Of a DNA stretch of 64,000 nucleotides, positions 15,657-25,743 are shown one piece after another; the stretch's first letter is position 1, and each line of letters begins with the position of its first letter. Where the stretch lies: positions 2,294,001 through 2,358,000 of the forward strand of contig NZ_CP031030.1 of assembly GCF_003711225.1 (NCBI RefSeq), in the 5' to 3' direction. The stretch is from Runella sp. SP2 (lineage in GTDB: Bacteria > Bacteroidota > Bacteroidia > Cytophagales > Spirosomataceae). The notes beneath the pieces are model-generated. The model had not been told where the DNA came from, searched no databases, and was given only the letters and a program-made list of their open reading frames with translations. Both the position numbers and the translations under genes were made by a program.

Positions 15657-16838
15657 TTATTTGATTGACAAAAACTCAAGTTTACCTTCTTTAACCCGAA
15701 TAACCTCTTTGTAAACCAACGTATCGTTAATGTCACGGTACTCCATAGAAAGATGTTCTCGGTCGAAAGTTAGCCAGGCAAATCCGTTGAAACCGACGTC
15801 AATGCGCCGTAATGTAGTACGTTTTCGCTGATCATAAAAGGCAATCGCCTCTTTGTTATTTTTCGGTTCATCAATTTCCGAAGGCATCCCTCCGTTCCCA
15901 ATACACCGACCATTAATAGTTAAGTTGGTGAGTTGTTTAGGATGATATACCACCATTCGGTGCTCGTGCCCCCATATCCATATAACAGGACGCACGGCAT
16001 CGCCCAAAAGTTGGGAAAGCTGCTTGGCGGGCTCTGGAAACGACTTACGAAACGAAGAAAAAGGAGGATGATGACTCAGAAACACGATACCACGTTGGTC
16101 GGCGGGGTTTCCTAATTGCACTTGTTCGCGAAGCCACGAAAGTTGTTCTTTTCGAAAATGACAATCGGGGGGTGAAAGCACTTCTAAAAACGGGCGCCCC
16201 ACCGACGTATAACCCGTATCTAGCCCAATAACGCGCCAGTGGTCATTTTCCAAACAAAAAAATCCCGCTTTCTGAATCCGTACCGAATCCCCTTCTCGAA
16301 CCCCCATCGTGGGGAGTAAATACTTGAAAAAAGCGTCCCCGTTGGAATACATTTCGTGGTTTCCCGACAAGGCCAAACTGCCCCATTTCCCGCGTGGCCA
16401 AGATGCCTTGGGGCTCGTAAAATTGGCAGCTACTTCGCTGGGTGTACCGACAAAATAAATATCGCCCAAGTGAATCGAATAGTCAGGTGAGTGCGATGCC
16501 ACTACTGCTCCCACAGCGTCGGATTCTGGGGTATCTGATGCCCAATCTGAAAGCAACGCAAGTTGGGTTAAGCCATTTTTTTCTTCCATTCGGAAAATGC
16601 CATTATCGTCACCCTGGGGATAGCTTTGGTAGGGATGACGCTTTCCAAAACGGCTTTTAAGATAATGGTAAGCAAAACCAAAGACATTGTGCCACAAAAA
16701 CTCCGTTAGGGTACGGGTAGTATCGAAAGAATTGGAGGATAATTGGGTCTGCGACTGTTGCGTTCGGAAGTGGTTTTCGGCTTCGGTATGACCAACGGCA
16801 ACATACTCTTTTAGTTCACGTTTGGGTGGTTGTGACAT
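15657..16838 (-). CDS. Calcineurin-like metallophosphoesterase
   Basis: A 393-aa cytoplasmic protein with the complete metal-binding set: HLGDIYFVG (GD motif), SGNHEMYSNG (GNHE), VFLSHHPPFSS (GH-like HH) and IWGHEHRM (GHEH). The N-terminal 80 residues are charged and not part of the catalytic fold. The substrate (phosphodiester or phosphomonoester) cannot be told. It is the first gene of the run that continues into the two LVIVD lipoproteins and the barrel protein. Whether it functions with them is unknown. Confidence 0.85.
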   Translation of the reverse strand: MSQPPKRELKEYVAVGHTEAENHFRTQQSQTQLSSNSFDTTRTLTEFLWHNVFGFAYHYLKSRFGKRHPYQSYPQGDDNGIFRMEEKNGLTQLALLSDWASDTPESDAVGAVVASHSPDYSIHLGDIYFVGTPSEVAANFTSPKASWPRGKWGSLALSGNHEMYSNGDAFFKYLLPTMGVREGDSVRIQKAGFFCLENDHWRVIGLDTGYTSVGRPFLEVLSPPDCHFRKEQLSWLREQVQLGNPADQRGIVFLSHHPPFSSFRKSFPEPAKQLSQLLGDAVRPVIWIWGHEHRMVVYHPKQLTNLTINGRCIGNGGMPSEIDEPKNNKEAIAFYDQRKRTTLRRIDVGFNGFAWLTFDREHLSMEYRDINDTLVYKEVIRVKEGKLEFLSIK

Positions 16839-16893
16839 GTAGAAAAAATTACGAATCGATAAAATGCTGTAAAACCACTTAATTTATATTTTT

Positions 16894-17568
16894 TTAGTTT
16901 ATCTCAATAAAATACCCAATCTGCAAAAAATCACGACCAGTTTCATCGTTTATTTTGTAATCAAGTTGGTGTAAATAGCCAACTTGTAGGACTGTAGATT
17001 TGGACGGCTTTAGATTGAGCGCAACCTGCACTCGGTTTCTTTCAAAATAGGGTTCTCTATCGGTAAAAAACAGTTCATTGCTCAAGCTAATTTGGAAAGG
17101 TTTGTAGCCATTTTTTTCTTTTCCAAACGGATAAGCCAGCCCCAATCTGTACCTGAATCGATTACGGTACCCATTGATGGTAAATCTTAGTTCAGCACGG
17201 TACCGCTGTTCTACTTTTAGCTTTCCCAATGATTGATTGACAACTATTTGGGGCCAAATTCGGAACTCATCATTGTTTTTTGGCAACACAAAGTTGCCCC
17301 CTTCTGCGTAGGTTTGATAACTACCCGCCCCCAATGTCAGCATTGCATTGGGATGAATTTTATAAGTAACCCCACCCTTGTATTCGTAGTAATGGAAGTT
17401 ATTATAAAACAGCAAAGACCGTAGCTGGGCCTCTCCAAATACACTCCATTTATCGCTTACATTGTACTTCACGTTTATAATGTTCCAACTACCTAAGTCC
17501 TTTTTTTGGGCGTTAACTTTTGTAACATAAACAACTGGAACAAAAATTAAAGGCAATAGTTTTTTCAT
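16894..17568 (-). CDS. DUF2490 family outer-membrane protein
   Basis: A 224-aa exported protein: signal MKKLLPLIFVPVVYVTKVNA, then the DUF2490 pattern (DLGSWNIINVKYNVSDKWSV, GEAQLRSLLFYNNFHYYEYK, VEQRYRAELRF) and C-terminal amphipathic strands ending in GYFIEIN. DUF2490 proteins are predicted barrels of unknown role in Bacteroidota. The start at 17568 is chosen over 17583 for the MKK signal. The OmpA-family gene upstream is separated by a terminator, so this gene is probably transcribed alone. Confidence 0.8.
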   Translation of the reverse strand: MKKLLPLIFVPVVYVTKVNAQKKDLGSWNIINVKYNVSDKWSVFGEAQLRSLLFYNNFHYYEYKGGVTYKIHPNAMLTLGAGSYQTYAEGGNFVLPKNNDEFRIWPQIVVNQSLGKLKVEQRYRAELRFTINGYRNRFRYRLGLAYPFGKEKNGYKPFQISLSNELFFTDREPYFERNRVQVALNLKPSKSTVLQVGYLHQLDYKINDETGRDFLQIGYFIEIN

Positions 17569-17601
17569 TTTATTCTTACCCACTCTCTGTTTATTTTAAA
17601 C

Positions 17602-17622
17602 AAAAAAAGCGTCAGAGACGCT
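17602..17622 (-). terminator. Intrinsic terminator of the OmpA/PD40 gene
   Basis: On the minus strand AGCGTC, loop TCT, GACGCT is followed by a run of seven T (17608-17602). It lies 67 bp downstream of the OmpA-family stop and just upstream of the DUF2490 gene. Confidence 0.8.
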
Positions 17623-17688
17623 AAACTATATTCGTCCCAAAATAACGGAACAAGCAAACAACTATATTACTCTGTGTTTAGTAACACC

Positions 17689-19710
17689 TCAGACCTTCAG
17701 AATCGTAAACTCCACTCGGCGGTTTTTCTTACGAGTTTCTTCGATTTCGTTACTGGCGACGGGTTTGGTGGAGCCCCAACCTTTAATTTGGATGCGCGTC
17801 TCGGCAATTCCTTTTCCCATTAAGTATTTCTTGACCTCTTTCACTCGATTATCCGACAGCTCCATGTTAAGGTTAAAATCGCCCTGGTTGTCGGTATGAC
17901 CTTCCACCAAAATTTCCATGTTGGTGTACTTATTCATCATTTCGGCGATGCGGTCCAAATCGGGCAGTGACTGGGGTACAAGCTCAAATTTACTTTGCTC
18001 AAACACCACCGTATTGAGCGTAATCTTCTTTCCTTCTTTGATAGGAACCAATAAAATATTCCGTTTGATGTCGCGGTAGCGTTTGTCTTTGGAAAGATCA
18101 ACGATTTCGTCCAATGGAAAAAAACCATCTTTCACCGCGCTCAGTCGATACGATTCTTGCACTGGAAGCAAAATTTTATATTCCCCCGTTTCGGGGTCGT
18201 ACTCAACTTTCGAAACGTTTGAATTGTCTTTCAGCAAGTTTGTCACTACTTCCGTTGTCACAGGTTTTTTGGTATCAGCATCCAACACACTCCCCGAAAT
18301 CATGGCTACGGGTTCGGGACGAATGGCGGAATATACCTTGAAACGAAAAATATCTTCACCACCCATGGAATTTTGCATTGAACTCACGTAGGCATAGTCA
18401 CCAGAAGCTGGTATGCTCAAAAAACCGTCCCATTGAGGTGTATTGATAGCGGGCCCTAAGTTCTCAGGTTGCGACCATTTCGTCCAGCTTTCGTCTAATC
18501 GGCGCGTGATAAAAATGTCGCCTCCGCCGTAGCCCGCGTGGCCGTAGGACGTAAAGTAGAGCGTTTTGTTATCAGTAGCAATAAAAGGCGCACTTTCTAC
18601 GTCGGCAGTATTAATGACACTTCCCATGTTGAGGGGTTTGCTCCACGTGCCGTCGCTCTTTAAAAATGACACGTACAAATCGCGATCACCGTTGGTATCT
18701 TGCCGCTTGACCGACATGACCAATACATTTCCTTTGGGGGAAAGGGCAAACTCAGTGTTGTTGCGTTTATCAAGGTTGTAAATATCTTCAATTTTACACT
18801 CAACTGGCATACTCCATCCCGATTTTGAACGGGTTGACTTCGATAAACCAAAAGTCATTGTTCCATCTGGACGATAGACGTTCATCAAGTACAACGTCTT
18901 TCCGTCGGGAGAAATACTTACGATGGCATTGTTGTCGGCATTATTAATAGGATTTCCCATGTTCTGAGCTTCCCCCCACAGTTCGCCTTGACGGGTTGAA
19001 AACCAAACATCTTGATTTTCTGCACCGCCAATATTTTTCTCAAATTTCCCCCTTGTAAAAAATATCGTTTTCCCATCGGGCGAAATCACTGGTGCTACTT
19101 CTTGGGCCTTAGAATTGACCCCTACGCCTAAGTTCTCTTTAATGATTTCTTTGGGAGCATCTTTATACACATTGATTTTAAGATCAAAGGGCTTGGCAGA
19201 AGCGTTTAAGCCAATGGCATCAATTTGATTGTAACCCTTTACCCGAATCGGATTTAAGACTACTTTGACTGAACTAACCTCAAACGTAGTGTCGGGCATG
19301 TTAAGCGATAGTACACGGCCTACATCCGACAGAACGGGCATCCCATTGTCAAGCACTGACACCTCTTTTCCAGCAGCATCGTAGGCAAAAACTTTGGTAA
19401 TACAACCCTGATTAAAATTTTCGACAATTACTATTTGGCGTGCTTTTTGTGGGCGCTCGAAACCAACTTTTATCCACTCTTCTACATTAGAATCGGCATT
19501 GTAGGGCGACCATGCACAGGCAGTTTCGCCAAAAGGAGGTATCGAATTGGGATAGCCCAAGGCTTGCACCGCCCTGTATTCTTTGCCCGTTGACTCTTTG
19601 ATGTATTCAGAAGAAAAACCCTGTAACTTGCTGGCCCACTGCACCTCTTGTGCGCGGCAAAGACCCACAAAACCCAAAAAACAGTACAACCAACACGTTA
19701 TCTTGGTCAT
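17689..19710 (-). CDS. OmpA-family protein with PD40 propeller
   Basis: A 673-aa exported protein. After the signal there is an unusual N-terminal beta domain (about 25-170; WIKVGFERPQKARQIVIVEN, discoidin-like), then a WD40-like PD40 propeller at about 195-460 (VISPDGKTIFFTRG, VSISPDGKTLYLMNV, FIATDNKTLYFTSYGH), a carboxypeptidase-regulatory-like domain (SGSVLDADTKKPVTTEVV) and a C-terminal OmpA domain binding peptidoglycan (MEILVEGHTDNQGDFNLNME, LSDNRVKEVKKYL). OmpA/PD40 proteins of Bacteroidota tie the outer membrane to the cell wall, and some relatives work in gliding or type IX secretion; that role is not shown here. It is monocistronic, with a terminator downstream. Confidence 0.9.
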   Translation of the reverse strand: MTKITCWLYCFLGFVGLCRAQEVQWASKLQGFSSEYIKESTGKEYRAVQALGYPNSIPPFGETACAWSPYNADSNVEEWIKVGFERPQKARQIVIVENFNQGCITKVFAYDAAGKEVSVLDNGMPVLSDVGRVLSLNMPDTTFEVSSVKVVLNPIRVKGYNQIDAIGLNASAKPFDLKINVYKDAPKEIIKENLGVGVNSKAQEVAPVISPDGKTIFFTRGKFEKNIGGAENQDVWFSTRQGELWGEAQNMGNPINNADNNAIVSISPDGKTLYLMNVYRPDGTMTFGLSKSTRSKSGWSMPVECKIEDIYNLDKRNNTEFALSPKGNVLVMSVKRQDTNGDRDLYVSFLKSDGTWSKPLNMGSVINTADVESAPFIATDNKTLYFTSYGHAGYGGGDIFITRRLDESWTKWSQPENLGPAINTPQWDGFLSIPASGDYAYVSSMQNSMGGEDIFRFKVYSAIRPEPVAMISGSVLDADTKKPVTTEVVTNLLKDNSNVSKVEYDPETGEYKILLPVQESYRLSAVKDGFFPLDEIVDLSKDKRYRDIKRNILLVPIKEGKKITLNTVVFEQSKFELVPQSLPDLDRIAEMMNKYTNMEILVEGHTDNQGDFNLNMELSDNRVKEVKKYLMGKGIAETRIQIKGWGSTKPVASNEIEETRKKNRRVEFTILKV

Positions 19711-19806
19711 TACAGCGATGAAGTAAGTTCTATTTTATGTGTTTATTTTCGGTAAAAATAAGCAAAAATCGTTCCAAAAACACCTTCTGGTACAGATTTG
19801 ACGGAT

Positions 19807-21177
19807 TTACTTGCGGCCTACATTTCCCAGCAACAATAGCCAATCTTCATCCAAGGTAGGTGGCGTAAGTTCCCTGATTCCCTGCGGTTTAAAATAGCCA
19901 CCAATGAAGCGTTTGTTGGTCTGGGGATTAATCCATAAAGCGCGAATATTTGTACCATTTATTTTGCCAACATTCACTTTTAATGTCCTACTTGTGGGTA
20001 TATAAATGGCCGCCATTCGGTTGTTGGGCAATACCGACACCACACTATAATCATCATTTCCGTACGTACCCCGCCCTTCAACCAAAACCTCATCGGTGGT
20101 ATCGGGTCGAAACAAGTACCATGGCAATCCGCTAAAAATTTTGTAATACAGCTCCATATCCTGTGCGCCTCGTAGTTGGAGTTTTTGCCGCCAATCGTCC
20201 CCAAAATCAGCGACTGAGCTTCCGTAACAATGCCCACTCCCACCACTTAAAAGCGACCAATATGCCTGCCGACGAATCATTTGAGCATTTCCATCTTTTT
20301 CATCTTCATACTGTGATTCACCTAAAATAAACACCTTTCTGGGGTTTTTGTTATGTTCTTTTAACGAGGCTTCATAAACCTGGGGCATTTCCATCGTCCA
20401 CGCACCAGTTTTTCCCCGAAAGTAAGTATATGTCATACTAAAATCTAGCCAAGCCTCTTTTCCCGCCACATCTGTACTGGAGTGTGAACTTGCCGCGTGG
20501 TAAGTCATCAGGTGATGCGGTGCTTCGGCTTTGATGCCCTCTGCCATTGCCCGCTGCACTATTTCCTCCTGTTGCGGGTCACGGTCGCCGCCCATTACCC
20601 AGAGTATATTTGAAAATTTATTAAAGCGTTTCCCCAAATACCCCCCATACAAGCGGCATTTGTCGGTGCCATTCTTTCGTTGTACCTCATCCCAATTCGT
20701 TTTACAACAGCCTAGCCAAGCGGGTGCAAGCGCCACCACAATTTGCAAATGAGCCGCATAACGAACTACCTCTTCTACGTATTGAAAATACTTTTCGTTT
20801 GGGTTGGAAAAATCGCCTTTGGACGCAAATGGAAACTGCCCATACGCATTCGCTTCGTCGGGCTCGGTTGGGAGCAACTGAACAAAAACCGTATTGAATT
20901 GCTGGGCATTTCGGGCCGACAAATACACTTTTGCTTCTTCTATTTTAAGTTTAGAAAGAAGATTCCAACCCGCATCCGCATTTAGTAAAAAGGGGCGACC
21001 GTGTTTGTCGGTAAGATAACGGCCATTTTTACTGACTTTCAACGGAAAAATTCCTTGGCTCACTACGGTCACTGGTGCCTTCTTTTTTCGAGAAGACGAT
21101 TTTCTTTTTTTCTTTTGGGCAAAGAGGGTAGTTGTTGCAAGAAGCAACAGTAACATCACACGTAACGTTTGGGGCAT
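19807..21177 (-). CDS. Apiosidase-like (DUF4038) glycoside hydrolase
   Basis: A 456-aa exported enzyme. After the signal comes a basic Lys/Ser linker (KKKRKSSSRKKK). The TIM-barrel domain begins FPLKVSKNGRYLTDKHGRPF, then LLNADAGWNLL, YLSARNAQQFNTVFVQLLP, NILWVMGGDRDP and VFILGESQYEDE with the candidate catalytic Glu, and LLSGGSGHCYGS. This is the DUF4038 fold related to GH140 apiosidases, which cut apiose from pectic rhamnogalacturonan II; the actual sugar is unknown. A C-terminal beta domain (about 370-456) resembles the putative collagen-binding domain that follows DUF4038. No SusCD pair is adjacent. Confidence 0.85.
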   Translation of the reverse strand: MPQTLRVMLLLLLATTTLFAQKKKRKSSSRKKKAPVTVVSQGIFPLKVSKNGRYLTDKHGRPFLLNADAGWNLLSKLKIEEAKVYLSARNAQQFNTVFVQLLPTEPDEANAYGQFPFASKGDFSNPNEKYFQYVEEVVRYAAHLQIVVALAPAWLGCCKTNWDEVQRKNGTDKCRLYGGYLGKRFNKFSNILWVMGGDRDPQQEEIVQRAMAEGIKAEAPHHLMTYHAASSHSSTDVAGKEAWLDFSMTYTYFRGKTGAWTMEMPQVYEASLKEHNKNPRKVFILGESQYEDEKDGNAQMIRRQAYWSLLSGGSGHCYGSSVADFGDDWRQKLQLRGAQDMELYYKIFSGLPWYLFRPDTTDEVLVEGRGTYGNDDYSVVSVLPNNRMAAIYIPTSRTLKVNVGKINGTNIRALWINPQTNKRFIGGYFKPQGIRELTPPTLDEDWLLLLGNVGRK

Positions 21178-21239
21178 AACAAAAGAGTCAAGAAGGTTAG
21201 GAAAGGGGCAAAACTAATAAAAAACGAAGAACTACCCAC

Positions 21240-24200
21240 TTACTTCACCGTCAGTTCTTCCAAGACCTTGCGTAGCTCAGGCAAGCTCCTAACGTCGGAG
21301 CAAGTAAGCAGCAATTTGTTTTTAAGGTCTTTGAGCGCAAAACGCTTGGGATTGCGTTGGATATGACTGAGGATATGCCCAAATTTTGGAGACTGGAAGA
21401 ATGAATCATTGCCAGTTGAAATAATGTAGCCTTTGAGCGTATTATTTTTGAGGGTCAACTTATCCATAAAAAGCGCTTCGGCCATCCACCTGATTCTCAC
21501 CATCTCAATCAACCACGTTACTTCCTCAGGTAAAGGACCGAAGCGATCTGCAACCTCATCACCAAAAGCGCTCAATTCTTCTTCACTCTTGAGGTTGTCC
21601 AGACGAGTATATAACGACAAACGTTCCGAAATATTTTTTACGTAATAATCTGGAATCAAAATCGACAAGTCGGTTTCAATCTGGCAATCGACCTGAATGG
21701 CCTGCACCGCCTCACCCAAATCGAACAAATCCTTGAACGTAGTCTGTTTTAATTCTTGCACGGCTTCGTCCAAAATCTTATGGTACATTTCATACCCAAG
21801 GTCATTGACAAAACCACTTTGTTCGGCGCCCAATAAATTTCCCGCCCCCCGAATATCAAGGTCACGCATCGCTACTTTGAAGCCATCGCCTAGCTCCGAA
21901 AACTCTTCCAACGTTTGAAGTCGCTTGCGGGCATCGGTAGTCAAGTGGGAAATGGGCGGCGTCAACAAATAACAAAATGCTTTTCGGTTGGAACGCCCTA
22001 CCCTACCCCGCATTTGGTGAAGGTCTGACATCCCAAAATAATGGGCTGAATTGATGATGATGGTATTGGCATTTGGTATATCAATCCCTGATTCGATGAT
22101 GTTTGTACTGACTAAAATATCGTATTCGCCCTCGATGAAGCGCATCATCACCTTCTCCAGTTTATCGCCTTCCATTTGGCCGTGCGCAACCCCAATACGC
22201 GCCTCAGGTACCAAGCGCAAAATCAAGTTGGCAATTGACTCAATGTCGTTGACACGATTATGGACAAAGAAGACCTGTCCACCACGGTTAAGCTCATAAC
22301 TCACCGCATCACGAATAAATATCTCGCTAAACACCTGCACCTCAGTCGTTACGGGCTGACGGTTTGGTGGAGGCGTTGCAATCACCGACAAGTCGCGGGC
22401 TCCCATGAGTGAAAAGTGAAGCGTTCGCGGAATAGGGGTTGCCGTCAGGGTCAGCACGTCGATATTGACGCGCATTTCTTTTAAACGGTCTTTGACCTTC
22501 ACCCCAAACTTTTGTTCTTCATCAATAATCAACAGGCCCAAATCTTTGAACTTGATGTCTTTGTTAACGATGCGGTGCGTACCTACCAAAATATCAATTT
22601 TGCCCGCTTCCACCTCTTTCAAAATTTCCTTGATTTGCTTTTCAGATTTGAAACGGTTGATGTATTCCACCCGCGCAGGAAAATCAGCCAAACGTTCGCT
22701 AAAAGTCTTGTAATGTTGCATGGCCAAAATCGTCGTTGGCACCAACACTGCCACTTGTTTGCTGTCGGTTACGGCCTTAAACGCCGCCCGAATGGCAATT
22801 TCTGTTTTCCCAAAACCAACATCCCCGCAAACCAAACGATCCATTGGGTGCGGTTTTTCCATGTCCTCTTTCACATCCGCCGTTGACTTGGCTTGGTCAG
22901 GCGTATCTTCGTACAAAAACGACGATTCGAGTTCGGCTTGTAGGTAGGTATCTTTGGTAAATGCAAAACCCTGGGCATTTCGGCGTTTGGCATAAAGTCC
23001 AATCAACTCCTGGGCAATGTCCTTGAGTTGTCGTTTTACTTTCGATTTTTTGTTTTCCCACTCTGGCGAGCCCAATTTACTCATGGTCACTACGCCGCCT
23101 TCCTTTCCTGTGTATTTCGCGATTTTGTGCAAACTGTGGATGCTGACAAACAAAATGTCATTGTCGCGATAAATGAGACGAATGGCTTCTTGGTCGCGAC
23201 CGCCTACATCTACCTTTTCCAAACCCGCAAAACGCCCAATGCCATAGTCCACGTGGGTTACAAAATCACCCGTCTTCAACGACTTCAACTCCTTCAACGT
23301 CAAGGCTTTGGACTTACTAAATTTCTCCTTGACGTGGTATTTGTGGAAGCGTGAAAATATTTGGTGATCGGTATAACAAATCACCTTGAGTTGATCGTCG
23401 ATGTACCCCTCTCGAAGCGAAATATTCATCGGCCGAAACTTCACATACGGGTCGAGCTCATTCACTATTTTCTCCAAACGTTCCAATTGCTTGGCCGATT
23501 CCGCCACAATCACGTTGGTGTAACCTTGGTGCTGGCGTTCAGACAAATCATCAATCAATCGTTTGAAATCTTTGTTAAAAGAAGGCTGCGGCTTTGCTCC
23601 CCATGTTTCTCGAGACGAAGCATTGTTTGTTTCACTTTTGGGGCTAAATGGGCCATAAAAACGCCTTCCAAACTCAATCGTTTTGAAAGTTTTTATTTGG
23701 TTCAAAAATCCACGACGCGTTTCAAAAATCTCATTCGGATCAGATACCAATTGAATATCGCCACTTTTAACCCCTGTCAAAGCATTTTCGGCCTTTTCAA
23801 AACATTCTTCAATCACCTCAAGGGTCAACTCTACGTCTTTAAACCACAAAAGGGCATTGGTTGGAAGAAAACTCAAAAACGACTCACGGGTTTCGAGCGT
23901 CAATTTATTTTGAATATCAGGAATGATGTTGACGTGTTTAACGGACTCTACCGACAGTTGAGAATCAGGATTAAAGGAACGGATGCTTTCTACTTCATCC
24001 CCAAATAATTCGATTCGATAAGGAAATTCACTGGCATAAGAAAACACGTCAATAATCCCCCCTCGCACCGAAAACTGACCCGCTTCAAACACAAAATCAG
24101 TTATTTCGAAGTCGTATCCCAACAAAAATTCGCGCAAAAACTGCGCATCTAACCGCTCGCCAACTCTTACAGTGAAGGTATTGGTAAGCAACGATCGTTT

Positions 24201-24605
24201 GTTGATTACTTTTTCAAAAAGTGCCTCAGGGTAAGTCACTACCAAAAAATTATCAGGTACGGCCACGTTGAGTTTATTCAAAATCTCAGCGCGCATGAGC
24301 ACATTGGCATTTTCAATTTCCTCGTAATGGTAAGGTCGTTTGTAGGAGGTTGGGTAATACAAAACTTCTTTGCCAAGTAAATTTTGCAAGTCGTTTTGTA
24401 GGTAAGCGGCCTCTTCGCGGTCGCTGGCTACAAATAGGCACAATCGAGGCAAACTTTGATGAACTGCCGCCCCTATGACGGCATCCAAACTACCCGCAAG
24501 CCCTTTGAGCTGAATGTGCTGCTGCGAGCTTGATATTTGATTTACAATCACTTGAACGAGGCTGTCGTTGGCGTATAGCTGAAGAAAATCGTGGGTTGAA
24601 AGCAT
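21240..24605 (-). CDS. mfd: Transcription-repair coupling factor
   Basis: A 1121-aa protein that displaces RNA polymerase stalled at DNA lesions and recruits UvrA. Domains in order: UvrB-like N-terminal module (about 20-330), RNA-polymerase-interacting CarD-like domain (LKTGDFVTHVDYGIGRFAGL, about 443-462), the RecG-like translocase with Walker A GDVGFGKT (594-601), DEEQ (695-698), TATPIPRTLHFSLMG and QMRGRVGRS, and the C-terminal TRCF domain. The length is normal for the family. A TAATTTTG -7 element lies at 24682-24675 on the minus strand, about 70 bp before the start, with no clear -33 box. It is a housekeeping DNA repair gene and is not linked to other repair genes here. Confidence 0.96.
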   Translation of the reverse strand: MLSTHDFLQLYANDSLVQVIVNQISSSQQHIQLKGLAGSLDAVIGAAVHQSLPRLCLFVASDREEAAYLQNDLQNLLGKEVLYYPTSYKRPYHYEEIENANVLMRAEILNKLNVAVPDNFLVVTYPEALFEKVINKRSLLTNTFTVRVGERLDAQFLREFLLGYDFEITDFVFEAGQFSVRGGIIDVFSYASEFPYRIELFGDEVESIRSFNPDSQLSVESVKHVNIIPDIQNKLTLETRESFLSFLPTNALLWFKDVELTLEVIEECFEKAENALTGVKSGDIQLVSDPNEIFETRRGFLNQIKTFKTIEFGRRFYGPFSPKSETNNASSRETWGAKPQPSFNKDFKRLIDDLSERQHQGYTNVIVAESAKQLERLEKIVNELDPYVKFRPMNISLREGYIDDQLKVICYTDHQIFSRFHKYHVKEKFSKSKALTLKELKSLKTGDFVTHVDYGIGRFAGLEKVDVGGRDQEAIRLIYRDNDILFVSIHSLHKIAKYTGKEGGVVTMSKLGSPEWENKKSKVKRQLKDIAQELIGLYAKRRNAQGFAFTKDTYLQAELESSFLYEDTPDQAKSTADVKEDMEKPHPMDRLVCGDVGFGKTEIAIRAAFKAVTDSKQVAVLVPTTILAMQHYKTFSERLADFPARVEYINRFKSEKQIKEILKEVEAGKIDILVGTHRIVNKDIKFKDLGLLIIDEEQKFGVKVKDRLKEMRVNIDVLTLTATPIPRTLHFSLMGARDLSVIATPPPNRQPVTTEVQVFSEIFIRDAVSYELNRGGQVFFVHNRVNDIESIANLILRLVPEARIGVAHGQMEGDKLEKVMMRFIEGEYDILVSTNIIESGIDIPNANTIIINSAHYFGMSDLHQMRGRVGRSNRKAFCYLLTPPISHLTTDARKRLQTLEEFSELGDGFKVAMRDLDIRGAGNLLGAEQSGFVNDLGYEMYHKILDEAVQELKQTTFKDLFDLGEAVQAIQVDCQIETDLSILIPDYYVKNISERLSLYTRLDNLKSEEELSAFGDEVADRFGPLPEEVTWLIEMVRIRWMAEALFMDKLTLKNNTLKGYIISTGNDSFFQSPKFGHILSHIQRNPKRFALKDLKNKLLLTCSDVRSLPELRKVLEELTVK

Positions 24606-24792
24606 TTTTTAATTTCAAGTCTTTAAAACAGCAAAAGGCCGACGAGGGGTTTCTCATCGGCACCATTTGAATAACAAAATTAGGAAGAATTTGATTTAAA
24701 GCGCATGGAATTCTTTTCAAAGCCCCGTTTCAGAAATATTCTAGCCCCGAGTTCTTCCAATTCATAGCATGGCGTGATGAAGGAAAACTTTT

Positions 24793-25704
24793 TTATTTAT
24801 GCGCTAATCGCATTTTTTTAACAACATCCAGAGTCACGTCGGCCAAACTTGCGATTTGAGCATCATCAAAATCGGTAGATTTTATCATTTTAACCACAAA
24901 AGCCAACTTTTGAGCCTCTTTTCCTTTTTTTTCACCTCTTTGCTCACTGAGACGCCGTTCTCTATCTAATACAAACTCAACAATTCCCATTGTCTCTTTT
25001 GGTTTATTTAATAATTGCTCCAATGACCTATCAAATTTAACATCATTTTCAGGATTCCCAAAGCGTACGTATAATTTTAGAAAGCCCATCAATGCTTCTA
25101 TCTTAGCTCTTCCAAAGTTGTTTGACACCAAACGTTTAAGCACCCCTATCTTCTGCTCTAAAAGCTCACTTTCTGATATTTTACCGCTTTTTAGCGCCGT
25201 TAACGCGGTTAGAACTACCATTGCAAACGGGTTGTCGCTCTTTGCAAGTTCTAACTCATTTTGCTCTAAAATTTTATACCTGTTAAAATCATAGCGGAGC
25301 GAGGTACCCATAAATTTTTCTTCAAAATACCTAGGTTGAAAGCTTTTGTTACGGTCTGTCAGAATTGCGAAAGCGATAATTGGATGATCATACTTATCGT
25401 AAATTCGGTAAAAATATTGAAACATTCTTTTGGCAAACGCCCTATCACTACTTCCTTGCACTTCAACGTGAACCAACACCCACTGTTCTTCCCCAGCTTT
25501 TGTAAAAACCTTTACAAGCTTATCGACATATTTTGGAGAAAAATCATCTGAATTGACAGGAAAAAGTTGTTCTAGTTCTTTGTCTAAAAACTCAAATGGT
25601 CTGCCAAAATCAAATACTTCGTCTGCTTTTTCAAAGAAAAAACGGAGAAAATCATCAAATACATCTTCTAATATTGCTTTCCATAGACTGTCATCACGTT
25701 TCAT
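24793..25704 (-). CDS. Rpn-family recombination-promoting nuclease / PD-(D/E)XK transposase-like
   Basis: A 303-aa protein. The N-terminal half has the RpnA/COG5464-like PD-(D/E)XK core: DDFLRFFFEKADEVFDFGRP, FLDKELEQLFP, then QWVLVHVEVQGSSDRAFAKR with the E-x-Q catalytic strand, and RMFQYFYRIYDKYDHPIIAF. The second half is helical and ends in a Lys/Arg-rich stretch (RRLSEQRGEKKGKEAQKLA). Family members are annotated as transposases but are thought to act as DNA nucleases that promote recombination; many occur in multicopy. No inverted repeats or target duplication are visible around it, so it looks like a resident gene. Confidence 0.85.
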   Translation of the reverse strand: MKRDDSLWKAILEDVFDDFLRFFFEKADEVFDFGRPFEFLDKELEQLFPVNSDDFSPKYVDKLVKVFTKAGEEQWVLVHVEVQGSSDRAFAKRMFQYFYRIYDKYDHPIIAFAILTDRNKSFQPRYFEEKFMGTSLRYDFNRYKILEQNELELAKSDNPFAMVVLTALTALKSGKISESELLEQKIGVLKRLVSNNFGRAKIEALMGFLKLYVRFGNPENDVKFDRSLEQLLNKPKETMGIVEFVLDRERRLSEQRGEKKGKEAQKLAFVVKMIKSTDFDDAQIASLADVTLDVVKKMRLAHK

Positions 25705-25743
25705 AATAACCTTATTTTTAACATTGACAGTTCCGTTTTTACC

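Noticed and set aside
24637-24662. Hairpin GCCGACGAG...CTCATCGGC in front of mfd
   Set aside because: It has one mismatch and no T-run and lies in the leader. No regulatory class could be assigned.
24793-25704. Active insertion sequence
   Set aside because: The Rpn-type gene has no terminal inverted repeats or target duplications nearby.
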